Positions 50,338-64,000 of a stretch of DNA of 64,000 nt are shown here, in pieces (position 1 is the stretch's first letter; the number at the start of each line of letters is the position of its first letter). The stretch comes from Apostichopus japonicus. Taxonomy: Eukaryota; Echinodermata; Holothuroidea; Aspidochirotida; Stichopodidae. The notes beneath the pieces are model-generated. The model did no database searches. It was not told the DNA's origin and worked only from the letters and a program-made list of their open reading frames with translations. The stretch covers positions 30,572,668-30,636,667 of the forward strand of contig NC_092569.1 of assembly GCF_037975245.1 (NCBI RefSeq), written 5' to 3'. The position numbers and the translations under genes were made by a program.

Positions 50338-50737
50338 CTGATAAATTCAAAACATAGCTACACAATTAACGGATGTCTCATTCTCATATGATCGCAACTT
50401 TAAAACCAAACTTACCAGCCCTTTTTAGGAAATAAAGCACGATTTAACGCATACACGATGCGGTGTTATATCGAATATTTATACATAGGTAGCTCAATAG
50501 CCGAGGTATGCTATTTTTTTCCAATCGCAGTGCACTTGATTGTAATTGATTTAATTTCATAAACAGTTTACCTTGTTTCCGATACAAATCGGCTAAAACA
50601 TTATTACATCGTTCAAGATATATTATTCTATACACTGTAAAGCAAAATGAACTGTAAGGTCCAATGTGTTATACAAAGTGTGACTTTTAAAAAAGTCTGT
50701 GATTGTACGTGTACACATCTTTTAATATATTACTTAC

Positions 50738-50910
50738 TGTCCAGCCTCCAGATGTAGTGTTGTGATCACAATATGCCTGAAGTGGATCAGGATACTGGTC
50801 AGGTTTAATCAGGTATACACCGGATTTGGCGTTGGTAGAAGAATATTGATTGAGCATTTCATGACAATCCTTTGGGTAATTCGGAGTTTGGAATAGGAAA
50901 TACTGCAAGT
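50738..50910 (-). pseudogene. Gene 2 exon 3: start of first FReD
   Basis: This 173-nt exon has the same length as in gene 1. The acceptor ttactag|AC keeps the phase left by the microexon. A nearer ttgcag would break it. It codes for FQTPNYPKDC, GVYLIKPDQYPDP, QAYCDHN and SGGWT, ending at the donor aca|gtaagt. It is intact in itself. Confidence 0.7.
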
Positions 50911-51991
50911 CTAGTAACATAATGATTTAAAGAAAGAAGATCAGAACAAACAATAACACTGTAAATTATATATTAAAATAAAAATGCATCTCCATATGCA
51001 AAGGAAAATATCAACTGAAAAGTGGTGTATGATTATGCTGCAATTGCTTTGTTTCCATTACACAGTACACATGACGTGGTAACTAGTATAAGATATGTGC
51101 ACATTGTGTTAAACCTCATTGGGACTAATTGGAACAGGTGTAATGTGTTTGGAATAAAAACAATTAACGCAAAAACTATTTTGAATGGTGAATCAGTGGA
51201 AACATGGTTACAGAAATAGAACATGATGAATAGTACTTTTCTTAAATAAAATTGTACTGCTGGTCTTTATTTCAACTTGTCTTTTTTACTTTATGCAATC
51301 TAACTTTCATCAGCACTGATCAGTTATTTGAACAAGTCACGTTATTCTACGAGCCTACACAATTCAATGGCTCACGAGTGAATATTTTTTCCATTTTGTA
51401 TGCAGAATTTAGCCATTTTTCCCTGGTGACCTTTAATAAGCCTTAGTGCAGTTACCTTCGCTTGTTTACATTTTCCTGTGAGTTCACTATATCCATCAGT
51501 TACTGTTAAGTACAGGTTTTATTGATAACGTACGAAAACCTACAATAATGTTTCCCAAAAAGGAAGCCAGTGATGAATAATTCCACATGAGTCACTTTTA
51601 TATCACAGAACCGTTTTCATATTACTATAAATTACCCACAAGTATGAACAAATCTAATCTCAACTGTCTTTATTGCTTGAAGTAAAAGTGAACTAATGTA
51701 GCTAATGGCTTGTATTACTTTCAGTTTTATCATCGCTGAGTATCGACAATGTACCCCAATCAGCACTAGTGCTACTTCAATACATAGTACAAGGAAATTA
51801 TTGAGAATTGTAAATCATCACATATCTTTACAACCTGATATAGGAGATAAGTACCACACATCTGGATAGTTCCTTTCTAAAGAAATATGATCCGAGCTAT
51901 TATCTAGATAACTGATTTCTATGGAATGGTTAATTCTCAGTAGTAAATGTCAACCCTTACTGGAGTTCAGACTAACATATCGACAACTTAC

Positions 51992-52022
51992 TTGAATCGT
52001 TAAATCTTGTGCTTGACGATAC
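51992..52022 (-). pseudogene. Gene 2 exon 2: 31-nt microexon
   Basis: The acceptor is aacctcag|GT and the donor CAA|gtaagt. Length (31 nt) and phase equal the gene 1 microexon at 12854-12824, although only part of the sequence is alike. It codes for VSSSTRFNDS plus one base. The exon itself is intact. Confidence 0.6.
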
Positions 52023-55000
52023 CTGAGGTTAGAAAATAACATACGGGGAATGTAATATGAATTGAAGTACATTTTAAAGACAAAGTGCCTGGTTAAACAC
52101 GTTGTTAAAGGTCAAAGTATATAGCCTACAATAAAGGAAAGACGAAAATAATTTACTAATTTACTTTAAAAGATCCTCTCATTTTATATTTACATTCAAC
52201 GAACAGCAGTGATATATTTCATTGATCATTAAGACCAAATCACATTTCGATTTTGGTTCAAATAAATGAAGTCTTTTTATTTAAAAAAAATGTAAATAAT
52301 GATAGAAAAAGGTGCTAGGAACGAAAAGTAAAGTTCACACTTCCTTATCTAAGCTTTAATATAACTTTGAGTAATGTTAATATCTTGCAAAATTGATATT
52401 ACTGCTTATAAGTTTAGTTACGATGAAAAGGAGACAGTTTAGTATTAGTTTTTTATCTATTTCGCTTAAAATCAATTCAGAAGATATTAAAGTTTTCGAA
52501 ACCCAAGTTAATGAATAACGTTTATCGATTCAAAATATGACTAAATACATGTTTTTAGGTCTTCTCATTCTTCTTATTCTCATTTCCGTCCATAAAACAA
52601 CAATAGGTTCTCATACACTAAAACAATGGAAGTACTACTCTCTATACATTATTTGAATCGAAATTTGAATAACATATTATCTGAGAAAGCAAAAACAACA
52701 ACTACAAGATATTATTGAAACAAAAGTATATATATATATATATATATTTGACTAAACACATTCATGTTTAATATCGTTCGCAGTAAAGAACACGCTTACT
52801 AGTTGCATATTATTGACTATAACCGGTAATTGTAAGATTTGTTGATATTTTGTGAAGACCGGTGCAATTTTACAAAACGATATTTTCGGAATTTTTACCT
52901 GTTTGCATTCTAAGAACACCTCCCCTTACAAACGGTATTCTTTTTTAAGTTGTTGCAATCAGTGTTTGTTTTTTATACGCTTCCGTGACATATTGCCAAC
53001 ACGTAAAAGGTCGACATTGGGCAGAAACGATGAAATTCATGAATTTACTGGACAGTTTAGAAGAGAACAACATTTATTGCTATGTACATATTTAGTTCTT
53101 CTTAAGTTATCAATAAACATTTTTTGTTTGGAAGCTTAAAGAAAAAATGCTCGAGGTAATTAATTAGTCTTGAACTATAAGTAAACGTATTCTAGTTAGT
53201 TTATTGTGATTAAATTATAACAACGACACACTTCTTGTAAAAAAGGCGCTAATTGTCAGCATACGTTCGCCTGAAAACTTCATCCATATTATATTTGCTT
53301 ATGACTTGTTTTGTTAATTCAAACGACTAATGTTCTACAACAACATATTGCTTTATCAAAGAAAATCTGTCGAATTGGTCAGATATTACACTCAGAATGT
53401 CTGTACTAATCAAGACGACTTTTTTTAATACCCTTTGTACACATCAGCAAAAACGGAAACACTTTCGGCAACCTTATGTTCCATGCATTTTACCTACAAA
53501 AACATTCTTTAACGCCCGAATAGACTTGTGAACACTAAAATAGTCCCAATTAATATACATACTTGTTCATAAAAAACCGTGTATGGGTTATTATTTCGTC
53601 CATCAGTGGCATAATTCTCTTAAATCATCGTAAATCAAGGATCAGGCATATTACCATAAAGTATCATACACTTTTGTTTCTCTTGATATAACAAGAAGTG
53701 AAATTTTGTCAACTTGTTGATTTAAAGCAAATTATAGGTATCTGATAAACATCAAACACATCTAGAGTTACTCAAAACAACACGATTTTGAATACTAGCC
53801 ATTCTTGCAGCCATGATCCCATGTTGTATTGTAACAGTTTAAGTATTTTTATGTTAGAGACTTTGCAAGGAACAAGCAAGGCAATGCTGTCTTCCCGCAT
53901 GTCTTGTCGACAACGTGGCAAGAAAGCTCAAAACTATAAATTATAACATTTTAACAGTTTACTATCATGATCTTATAACGGAAACGCACTTCGAGAGGTT
54001 AGCTGGATTTGTGTATTGTCTTGTCTGGGATAATTGAGAGATGTTAATCAACAAGTCTGTTTTACTATTCTCATATTGTCTGGAACTTGGTTTGGAACAA
54101 CTTTAAACATAATGTGTTTTTTTTCTGAGAATGATTTTTTTTTTTTTTTAATGTTCGTGATTTCGTAGACGATTGTTCTAATGCTACCGGTACATTTTCA
54201 TAAACTAACAACGTTTTACATTGACTTTCTAATTATACTTTGTTTTTTATTTCCTGATATTTTACATAACATTAAGATGGTCATTGTCGTAGTTTATTTT
54301 TAAATCAACGTTTCGGAGCAAACTTTTAACAACGATATTGACAATTTGAATATGCTACATATATATAAATTTCGTTGATGATTATTAAATTGTCATGACG
54401 CTTAAAAATTCATAAGAAACGCAAATGTCCAAATCAAATACATACTAAATGTCACAAGTGTGTTACGATCATTTGACCGCCAAAGGGAAACAATACATTG
54501 GCGAATATATAGTATATCATTAACCCGAAAAGTCGTAAGGGGAACTACTAACATTGAAGTTTGAAATATTTAAATGAAATATTATTTAGACTGACATTAC
54601 TTGATCATAAATTATAAAGTTTCACGCCAAGTCTACATTTATTAGTTACATTAATGAACATAAATTAGTAAAGACAATTTTAAGTATTGAGCTTTTATCA
54701 AAAGATGTTACTTTACTAAAGATACTTGTAGTCATATTATCTGCATCAACTGTAAGATGATTTAATGATGTTTCACAAATAATTGTTGATCATTTAAAGT
54801 ACATTGTGCTCTCCCTTGTTTATGTGTGGGAAACAGATAAATAGTTATTCGTATGTATAAACATACATTGAAGAGCATTGAAATAATACGTTAATTGTCC
54901 TTTTTCGTTTGATTTTATAGTTACCTTCCCAGCTGACACATTTGCAAGTTGTTATTAGGTGCAATAGGTAAAATACTGACACTTTGCGGAAGCAGATTTG

Positions 55001-55647
55001 AAACTACATGCTGTATTGTTAAATTAAGTTTTTTTTTCTTATAGATTGAATTTGTTTTGTTAAATATTTTACGTTTAAACTGTTAACATGATGAAGAATT
55101 ATTCACTGGTCTTGTAAATAACTTTGAGTAATACTGCGTAACGCTACCGCTGTATGTATACACAAAACTGATCATAAATTTACGTTGACAAATTAAACGT
55201 CTGTGTATTAGGCCCAATGCTTCTTTCGAAAATCATTCCAACAGATTGATCATATCAGTATAATGGAAGAAATATCGTAATTTGGACAATAAATTATTCA
55301 CTAGGAACGTTTATTAAACATGTCCGAATATTTATTTGTTCTTTTTAAATAAGCTTAACTTAATTTGCCTTATTATACTGGTTGGGCAGTTATTTTGACG
55401 GAGAGATAAATGTTGTATTCGGAAAATATGAGTAGTTTAATGAACTAATAGAACAAAATTTCATCAGAAAAAATAACATCACAAAAGGTTTGATGTTAGT
55501 TTCACTCGCATATTAAATATGGTTATCTAAGCATATAAAGGGTTTCGAAACTCTTTCGCTTCCGTTACAACTTTTAGTCTTTGCGTTGAAGATAGACGCG
55601 CAACTTGAAATATTTTATACAGAATTTTGTGAATTCCAGAAGTTTGG

Positions 55648-55691
<44 letters not shown>

Positions 55692-56320
55692 GTTTAAATA
55701 TTAATATATATATATATATATACATTTGCTATGCATATGTATTTTGCATTCTGCCAGTTGTTTCAAAGCTCGACTTCAAACTGCTCCTTGTGTGATAATA
55801 AATAGCTTAACCTCTGTAACGGACTTAACAAGTTGATGTGCTGTTCACTAAAAATTCATTGTTTTATTCTCTTAAATTTAAAGATGTAGTACAAAATTGG
55901 ATACCAAACAAATGGACCATAATGGACTGTTAAACGGGGAGGGAATTTGCAAAAGAAAGTGTAATGGTAAAAAAATACATGTAATCAAAGGAATTATATG
56001 TGTACAAAATATTGACCAATAATGCAAAAAATATGTTTCAAAATGTTACTGTTGAATGAGCCGATAGCTGACTATAATCATAAGCATAATCCTAATATTT
56101 TCTACGAACACACGTGGTTAAAAGTCAGCTCAGATGAACAGTTGGGTTACTTTAATATGTAGAAAACACGACCAAGTGTTTTTTTTTTTTTTAAATCGAA
56201 GTGAAAGAAATGCTAACTTCCAAATTTTTAACCAATGCAAAATTATACAAGTTAATAATAATTGATTGAATTTGAAGTTGAATAAATTAATTTGTTTTAA
56301 TTAATGTTTCAGAGACTTAC
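52023..56320. other. Intron 1 of gene 2
   Basis: This is AT-rich sequence with no convincing exon. It contains short (AT)n at 52727-52748 and a compound (TA)n(TG)n repeat at 55648-55722. Confidence 0.5.
55648..55722. repeat. Compound (TA)n(TG)n(TA)n microsatellite
   Basis: A TA run is followed by TG repeats and, after 'tttaaatatta', another TA run. Confidence 0.9.
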
Positions 56321-56391
56321 CCGAAATCCATTTGAGTTCAAAAGCAGCAATACAGCTAAGACGAAAAATGTTTTCTTCGGAGTTCTGCCAT
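56321..56391 (-). pseudogene. Gene 2 exon 1: signal-peptide exon with one-base frameshift
   Basis: From the ATG at 56391 the frame closes after eleven codons. One base later in frame, the sequence codes for a clear hydrophobic leader (FFVLAVLLLLNSNGFR) ending at CGG|gtaagt. An additional A in the AAAA run would join the ATG to the leader and give 24 codons ending in phase 0, as in gene 1. The lesion sits in a homopolymer, so an assembly error is possible here. Confidence 0.5.
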
Positions 56392-56511
56392 CGATACCAG
56401 ATTAAAAGGAGAAATTCACACAAACTAAAAGAGAGACTTGTTGACCTTCTGTGACAGTCAAAGAACTAAGGAAGGAGAAATCGTTACTCAAGGAAGGACC
56501 TTCATACGTAC

Positions 56512-56530
56512 GGATGTCCATAAAATCCAT
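56512..56530 (-). promoter_or_regulatory. Conserved 19-bp upstream motif of gene 2
   Basis: This is the counterpart of the motif at 19617-19635. It has one substitution and nearly the same distance (121 nt) from the inferred start codon of gene 2. Confidence 0.4.
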
Positions 56531-57079
56531 GTACGTTAATGGCTAGTCACATTAAAAATAAGCAAGATATATTGTATGCAGGATAGTATGTCTCATATGA
56601 GCATCTGTTCATATAAGTGCCATTATTATAAATGGACAATTTTGGGCTAAATTTTACTTAAAAAGTCTATTATTTCGAAATGGTAGTTAGATTTTTAGAA
56701 CTCGAAAATCAAGTAAGAGGATACGACAAGAATGGTTATTTACATCGGAAATATCAACGTATCTGTTCTGTGAACCATTATTGAATTAAATCAGTATATT
56801 CGCATTGTATTGAGTGTTCCATATGTTTTAAAGAGCAGTAAGTCGACTATGGAAGGTCGCTCGGATTCGAGCAATAGTTATATCAACCAGTAGCATCTCT
56901 CGAGTATCAAACGAATCGCAGAAACAGTATAATGCTGTACGCCTTTCAAAAGGGAGATTGATTATTCTTCACGATGTGATCCCTTTTTGCCTGTGAATGC
57001 TTTTCGACCCTTGTTTGTTTGAAATTTAGGACAATTAACATTAAGTTTGTTACAATAATAATGTGTTTGTTTTCGCATT

Positions 57080-57575
57080 GTTTGTTACAATATCACACAT
57101 GCAGTGAACCGTAGAAGCGTTACAATGGCCCGTTTATGATCTGAAACGTGATCTATCCATTCCTTGTAAACTTGATGAAGACCTTGGTTTTATTTGATTT
57201 TATTGAACTGTGTTAACTGCTTAAAAACAATACAGATGTAATGAAAAAGGTCATATCTACAATTATCCGTAATGGCATGTATAGGTTACAATATGCTACA
57301 CAACGCGGCACGCAACTGATACACAGAACGGTATCACAAACAGTATGATTTCACATGATCTAGCCACGTAGCACTGTTTAATCTGATGACATCAAAAGGA
57401 AATAAATAATGAAGTATCGGTAAATTATGCTATCTGATGCTTCCTACACTAAAACTAAAGCGTATTATGATAGATCTTAACGATTATCTGTGCAGAAAAA
57501 TCAGAGTTTATACTTATTTAAAGAATTAAATTACGTCCATACACCTTCCTCACATAAAGTATTAGCGGTATATGA
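57080..57575. repeat. Duplicated segment, copy 2 (matches 780-1290)
   Basis: This lies 0.7 kb upstream of the gene 2 leader exon. It shares block order with 780-1290 (for example tgttacaatatcacacatgcagt and gccacgtagcactgtt). Confidence 0.5.
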
Positions 57576-58199
57576 CCAAACTGCATTCAATCAGTGGCGA
57601 CAGAGGATCATAGCTAAGTATTTGTACGACGAGTTTACTTCAAACGTTGAAATCGTTTTTTCCTGTAATTTAGTAGATTTCTATTCTCATTTGTTTTTTT
57701 CTGAGAATGAAGCTTGTTTCGGGGTTAATGCCTTTTCAAAAAACAAATATGTTGCTTTTCAAGATAGAAAGAAGTTTATAAATATGTTTATAGCTATATG
57801 TGTTTTTTTTTTTTTTAGTAAGAACCGTTTTAAAAAGTGTGTATCGTAATTTTGATATACTATTTTTCTGTCTTTTCTATTTTTCTTTACTTTTAACCTA
57901 ACAATATATCTATCGTTCAATCATGCGGTTGATAATTTCTTGGCTTAAAATGATATAACCGATTATTGATTATAGCTCAAGACAGATCCACATAGGAGCA
58001 ACAGTTTAAAGAGTAACTTAAGGCAGAATTTTATTATTGATGTAAAACAAATTGCAATTGCTTTTTGTGATTTTAAGATACTCTTTAAAATATTCTAAAT
58101 CTCTCCAAGATAGTGGGTTGGTTCTAACTGTTCAAAAATAAATAATTATTATTAATCCATTGTTTCATCAATAGTAACAACTCATTCCGTTTTAACATC

Positions 58200-58590
58200 A
58201 TATCATCAACAGAACATCTTTGGATGACATTCAATATAACTCGTCATGGTTATTGTGGCCATCAAATTCGTATGGTTTTTAATTAAGTTTTCTTGTAATT
58301 GACAAACTGTTTGATGGAATAAGATGTCCAGCCATTTTAATTGATGAGCCTCGAAGAATTTAAAGGGTCAGTACTCATCAAAAGTGACACATAAATACAA
58401 CCTGGATATCTATATCCACTGCGAATCATTGTTGCGAATCACTCTATAAGAGTGATTTGCAACAAATTAAAACGCATCAACATTATGTGTGCCTAAAGTT
58501 ATCTTAACACTGTCAATCAAATAAACTCTAAATCTGATCATTGCTTTTTTACACAATGATAACATACATTTCCGCCATTTATGTCTGTTG
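58200..58590. repeat. Interspersed repeat related to the SINE-bearing region at 23.15-24.04 kb
   Basis: It shares ordered words with 23150-24040: 'acattcaata', 'gtccagcc', 'aattaatgagcctc'-like, 'aacactgtcaatc' and 'catttccgccatttatgtctgttgt'. It includes a small hairpin at 58431-58463. Confidence 0.5.
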
Positions 58591-59075
58591 TACATCAGCT
58601 TTGTGTGCTTTGTGGAAGATAGGCAGTATCAGAAATATGCTAGATCAGAGCGCAACTGAAAAACTTATTTATGCTTTAATTACTTCCCGCCTTGATTATG
58701 CAACAGTTCAATTTTTGGCCTAACTTCACAGGAAGTCAAAAATTACAGCACATTCAAAATTATGCTGCCCGCCTCGTTACAAGAAAAAATAAATTTGAGC
58801 ATATACCACCCATTTTCAAAGATCTTCATTGGCTTTATGTCCAGCAGTGCGTTACTTTTAAGATTTTATGTAATACACATAAAATTCTTCATAGTGCAGC
58901 ACCGGTCTACCTGGAGGAGCTTCTGACGTAATAATTTCTATGGTGAGCGTGCTCTATCGACCTGTGCACCACGCCTGTGGAATAAGCTTCCACAGTAACT
59001 TACCTTTGTGGGCGATTTTATCTTTTTAAATCTAAATTGAAGACTCATCTCTTTGAAGAGTATTTTTAATCAGAA
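58575..59075 (+). mobile_element. 3' fragment of an L2-like LINE
   Basis: On the plus strand it reads LWKIGSIRNMLDQSATEKLI, YALITSRLDYATVQF, a one-base shift near 58715, QKLQHIQNYAARLVTRKNKF, EHIPPIFKDLHWLYVQQCVT, FYGERALSTCAPRLWNKLPQ and LKTHLFEEYF. This is the C-terminal end of L2/CR1-type reverse transcriptases. At least one frameshift and internal stops are present. The 5' part is missing. Confidence 0.7.
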
Positions 59076-60239
59076 TTGTTTATGTATTAATTTTGTACAT
59101 AGTATTCTTATTCTTGTATCAGAAAGTTTAACTTTTCTAATGTTTACTGAATTTGATAATTTTATTTCATTGCTTGCAATTTATATGCTGTGCGACCCGT
59201 TGAGATGTTAATACATGTAACGCGCCTTTTAAGAACATATTTACAATACACAACATGAAATTCACGCATAAGCTTTCGCAAACCTCTGAATTATTGTAAA
59301 TCTGGATCACTTTAAACCAATTTGCCACAAACTTTACTTTGAATAATTACCGTATATTATTTCCATGTCAATAGGTTGCCGACTGAACCTAAAGGTCTGT
59401 ATTGTCCCTCACTGTAACGCTGGATCGCGGAAAGTTTTCGTAGTCGGTGGCACATACACTGGTGCCACTGTTGTATCAATGGACTTACATAGTTGTCCCG
59501 TTTTAAGGCTTATCTCGTACTACTCATTATTCCTACTTTCATATACATTAAAACTACTTTCATAAGTTCACCGCATTTAATAATGTTAGCTCCGCCAATA
59601 GAACACACAAACTACTTGTTGTTTAGGCGTAACTTATTAAAAAAAAACGGCGATAAAGATTGTGGTTATTTGGTACAGGCTGAGCTATAACAAATTTAAT
59701 GCTTCACCTAATAATCAGTAAATATGAATACTTAGTAAAGCAATATGTTACTTTTTCCAGATACATTTCGTGTTAGTATTAAAGTGAGTTGTCATAAGAT
59801 CTTGTGATGTTTATATAAAATTAACTCAAAGAAAATGTTTGTGATATTGGATTTCTTTTTCAACAATGAATTAACATTAATGTTTAGGCTTGCCCAAATT
59901 AGCCAATGTCATCATTAATGTAGCCTTAAAAGTTGTTTCAAAAATTTAGCAGAGTTTGAAGGTGAATATTCTGAAAACACTAACGGTTATTAAACATATT
60001 AGGCACTCATGTTTTTTTCTTGACTACAAGTGATCAAGTCAAAAGAGCTGCCTAAAGTAATCTTTTAGGACACATCCTGTATTGTTTATGGAATTTACAA
60101 TATTTAATATTTTCTATGGTACTCTGATAAAACTACACTCTAATGTACGTGCATGTGTTTCTAAATGACATGACTATTATTGCATGCGGAAGAAGCCATA
60201 TAACACTACGCTGTTATATTAAAATCCCATTTAATCCCA
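59076..60239. other. No gene supported
   Basis: This is AT-rich sequence. The part at 59690-59800 shares 'cgtgttagtattaaagtgag' and 'taatcag' words with 28350-28410 and weakly with 2430-2540, so it is probably another dispersed repeat. A plus-strand frame at 59365-59565 shows no known motif. Confidence 0.4.
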
Positions 60240-60728
60240 TCCTACCCTAATAAAATAACGTTATGTTCTCCCTACCATGGAACTTAAGTATGGAAGAAAT
60301 TAACACCCTTTACAGATCATAATATTGACTAAAATTTCTATTCAACAATTATACTTACTAGAGAAAAGAAAAATATGAGAAGACATTAAAAACAATTATG
60401 TCTACACATTCAATGTAACAGTTTGGCTACACGAGTACGTTTCGTGTTTAAATTAAAGAGCCCCCTCTATTTACTTTTGGAGGGTTTACATGTCAGAGCC
60501 ATCATCCCGTGCTTTTAATTGATAATAGTTTAATCAACGAATTCCTATAAATACTTAAACAAAATTCAACAAATTATTAACGTAATCACTTATTTCATAT
60601 TTTAATTTGTCGGAATCTTATAAACGTTCCAGCGGTCTTCCAAAAAGTCCCCCTTTCGGCTATGTTATTTTTATTTAATTTTACAGAGTAGCCTATGAAG
60701 TAGTTATTGTTGCTGAAAACTCCTTAGG

Positions 60729-60731
<3 letters not shown>
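60240..60731 (+). repeat. Interspersed repeat family A, copy 4, interrupted by (AT)n
   Basis: It shares 'ccatggaa', 'aaagagccccctctat', 'cagagtagcctatgaag' and 'attgttgctgaaaactcctt' with the other copies. It stops at the (AT)n run at 60732, exactly where other copies have 'cgatcaatataaataaatg'. Confidence 0.5.

Positions 60732-60793
<62 letters not shown>
60732..60793. repeat. (AT)n at the 3' side of the L2-like ORF
   Basis: This is a pure dinucleotide run of 62 bp that joins family A repeat sequence to the truncated LINE. Confidence 0.95.
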
Positions 60794-63780
<2,987 letters not shown>

Positions 63781-63798
63781 AACAGTTTTTCCGTTATT

Positions 63799-64000
<202 letters not shown>

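Larger units (their letters stand above)
46455..56391 (-). pseudogene. Gene 2: broken paralogue of gene 1
   Basis: This region has the same exon series as gene 1: leader 56391-56321, microexon 52022-51992, FReD start 50910-50738, FReD middle 49944-49681, TIL 49377-49178, EGF/FReD start 48824-48525, FReD middle 48274-48013, and terminal exon 46957-46455. Five of these exons (leader aside) keep exactly the gene 1 length or differ by one base. Lesions: one base short in the A4 run of the leader (T-run 56371-56374 on the plus strand); TAG at 49786-49788; a one-base deletion near 49703-49706; donor GT changed to GA at 48011-48012; TGA at 46779-46781 and TAG at 46767-46769; and a partial extra exon 4 copy. 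Several are base substitutions rather than homopolymer slips, so sequencing error alone is unlikely. It could still be transcribed, or other alleles may be intact. Confidence 0.7.

Noticed and set aside
57490-57849. Plus-strand open frame of 119 codons
   Set aside because: It starts within the duplicated segment shared with 780-1290, where the other copy has no such frame. No motif is recognised.

Overview
The window is AT-rich, intron-rich animal nuclear DNA. Genes sit in short exons, intergenic space is wide, (AT)n microsatellites are long, and many retroelement fragments are present (L2-, CR1-, Tx1/L1- and Penelope-like LINE types, and a tRNA-derived SINE). Fibrinogen-related (FReD) genes together with L2/CR1/Tx1/Penelope-type elements, THAP and P2X7-like fragments and abundant 'CAGGGGCG...' TIR elements suggest a marine invertebrate deuterostome. 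An echinoderm, perhaps a sea cucumber, is my best guess, but this is inference only.

The main content is a pair of tandem paralogous genes on the minus strand, about 40 kb apart. Gene 1 (exons between 6549 and 19494) can be assembled from eight exons with good GT/AG sites and compatible phases. It forms one continuous frame of 605 codons (604 residues plus stop): signal peptide, a 31-nt microexon, the N-terminal half of a fibrinogen C-terminal domain, a TIL (trypsin-inhibitor-like, Cys-rich) module, an EGF module, and a second, complete FReD. The second FReD carries an insert of about 87 residues with 13 cysteines and many tyrosines, placed between the GGWWY and SNLNG motifs. Gene 2 (46455-56391) has the same exon series, often with identical exon lengths, but is broken by several independent lesions. 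I call it a pseudogene. It also holds a partial extra copy of exon 4. Flanks are shared as well: the 3' flanks match, and a 19-bp motif about 122 nt upstream of both start codons is conserved.

Between and around the two genes the window is mostly repeats. 22.3-22.9 kb has a diverged repeat of about 210 bp. 23.26-23.51 kb has a tRNA-SINE inside an older repeat. 25.01-28.05 kb is a TIR element with a 5-bp target duplication and a nested element holding seven 138/139-bp monomers. 28.49-31.55 kb is a fold-back-like element whose arms are themselves tandem repeats. 31.6-36.2 kb holds LINE fragments, including a CR1-like reverse transcriptase on the minus strand. 40.2-42.9 kb holds relics of a P2X7-like-domain gene (plus strand) and a THAP-domain exon (minus strand). 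43.1-45.9 kb is a decayed Tx1/L1-like LINE. The right end (58.5-64 kb) holds an L2 3' fragment, a large L2-like reverse transcriptase ORF joined to (AT)n on both sides, a Penelope-like 3' fragment and terminal (AT)n.

No tRNA, rRNA, CRISPR or bacterial operon features are seen. All exon calls are by eye, from splice consensus, frame continuity and comparison of the two paralogues. No transcript or database evidence was available.
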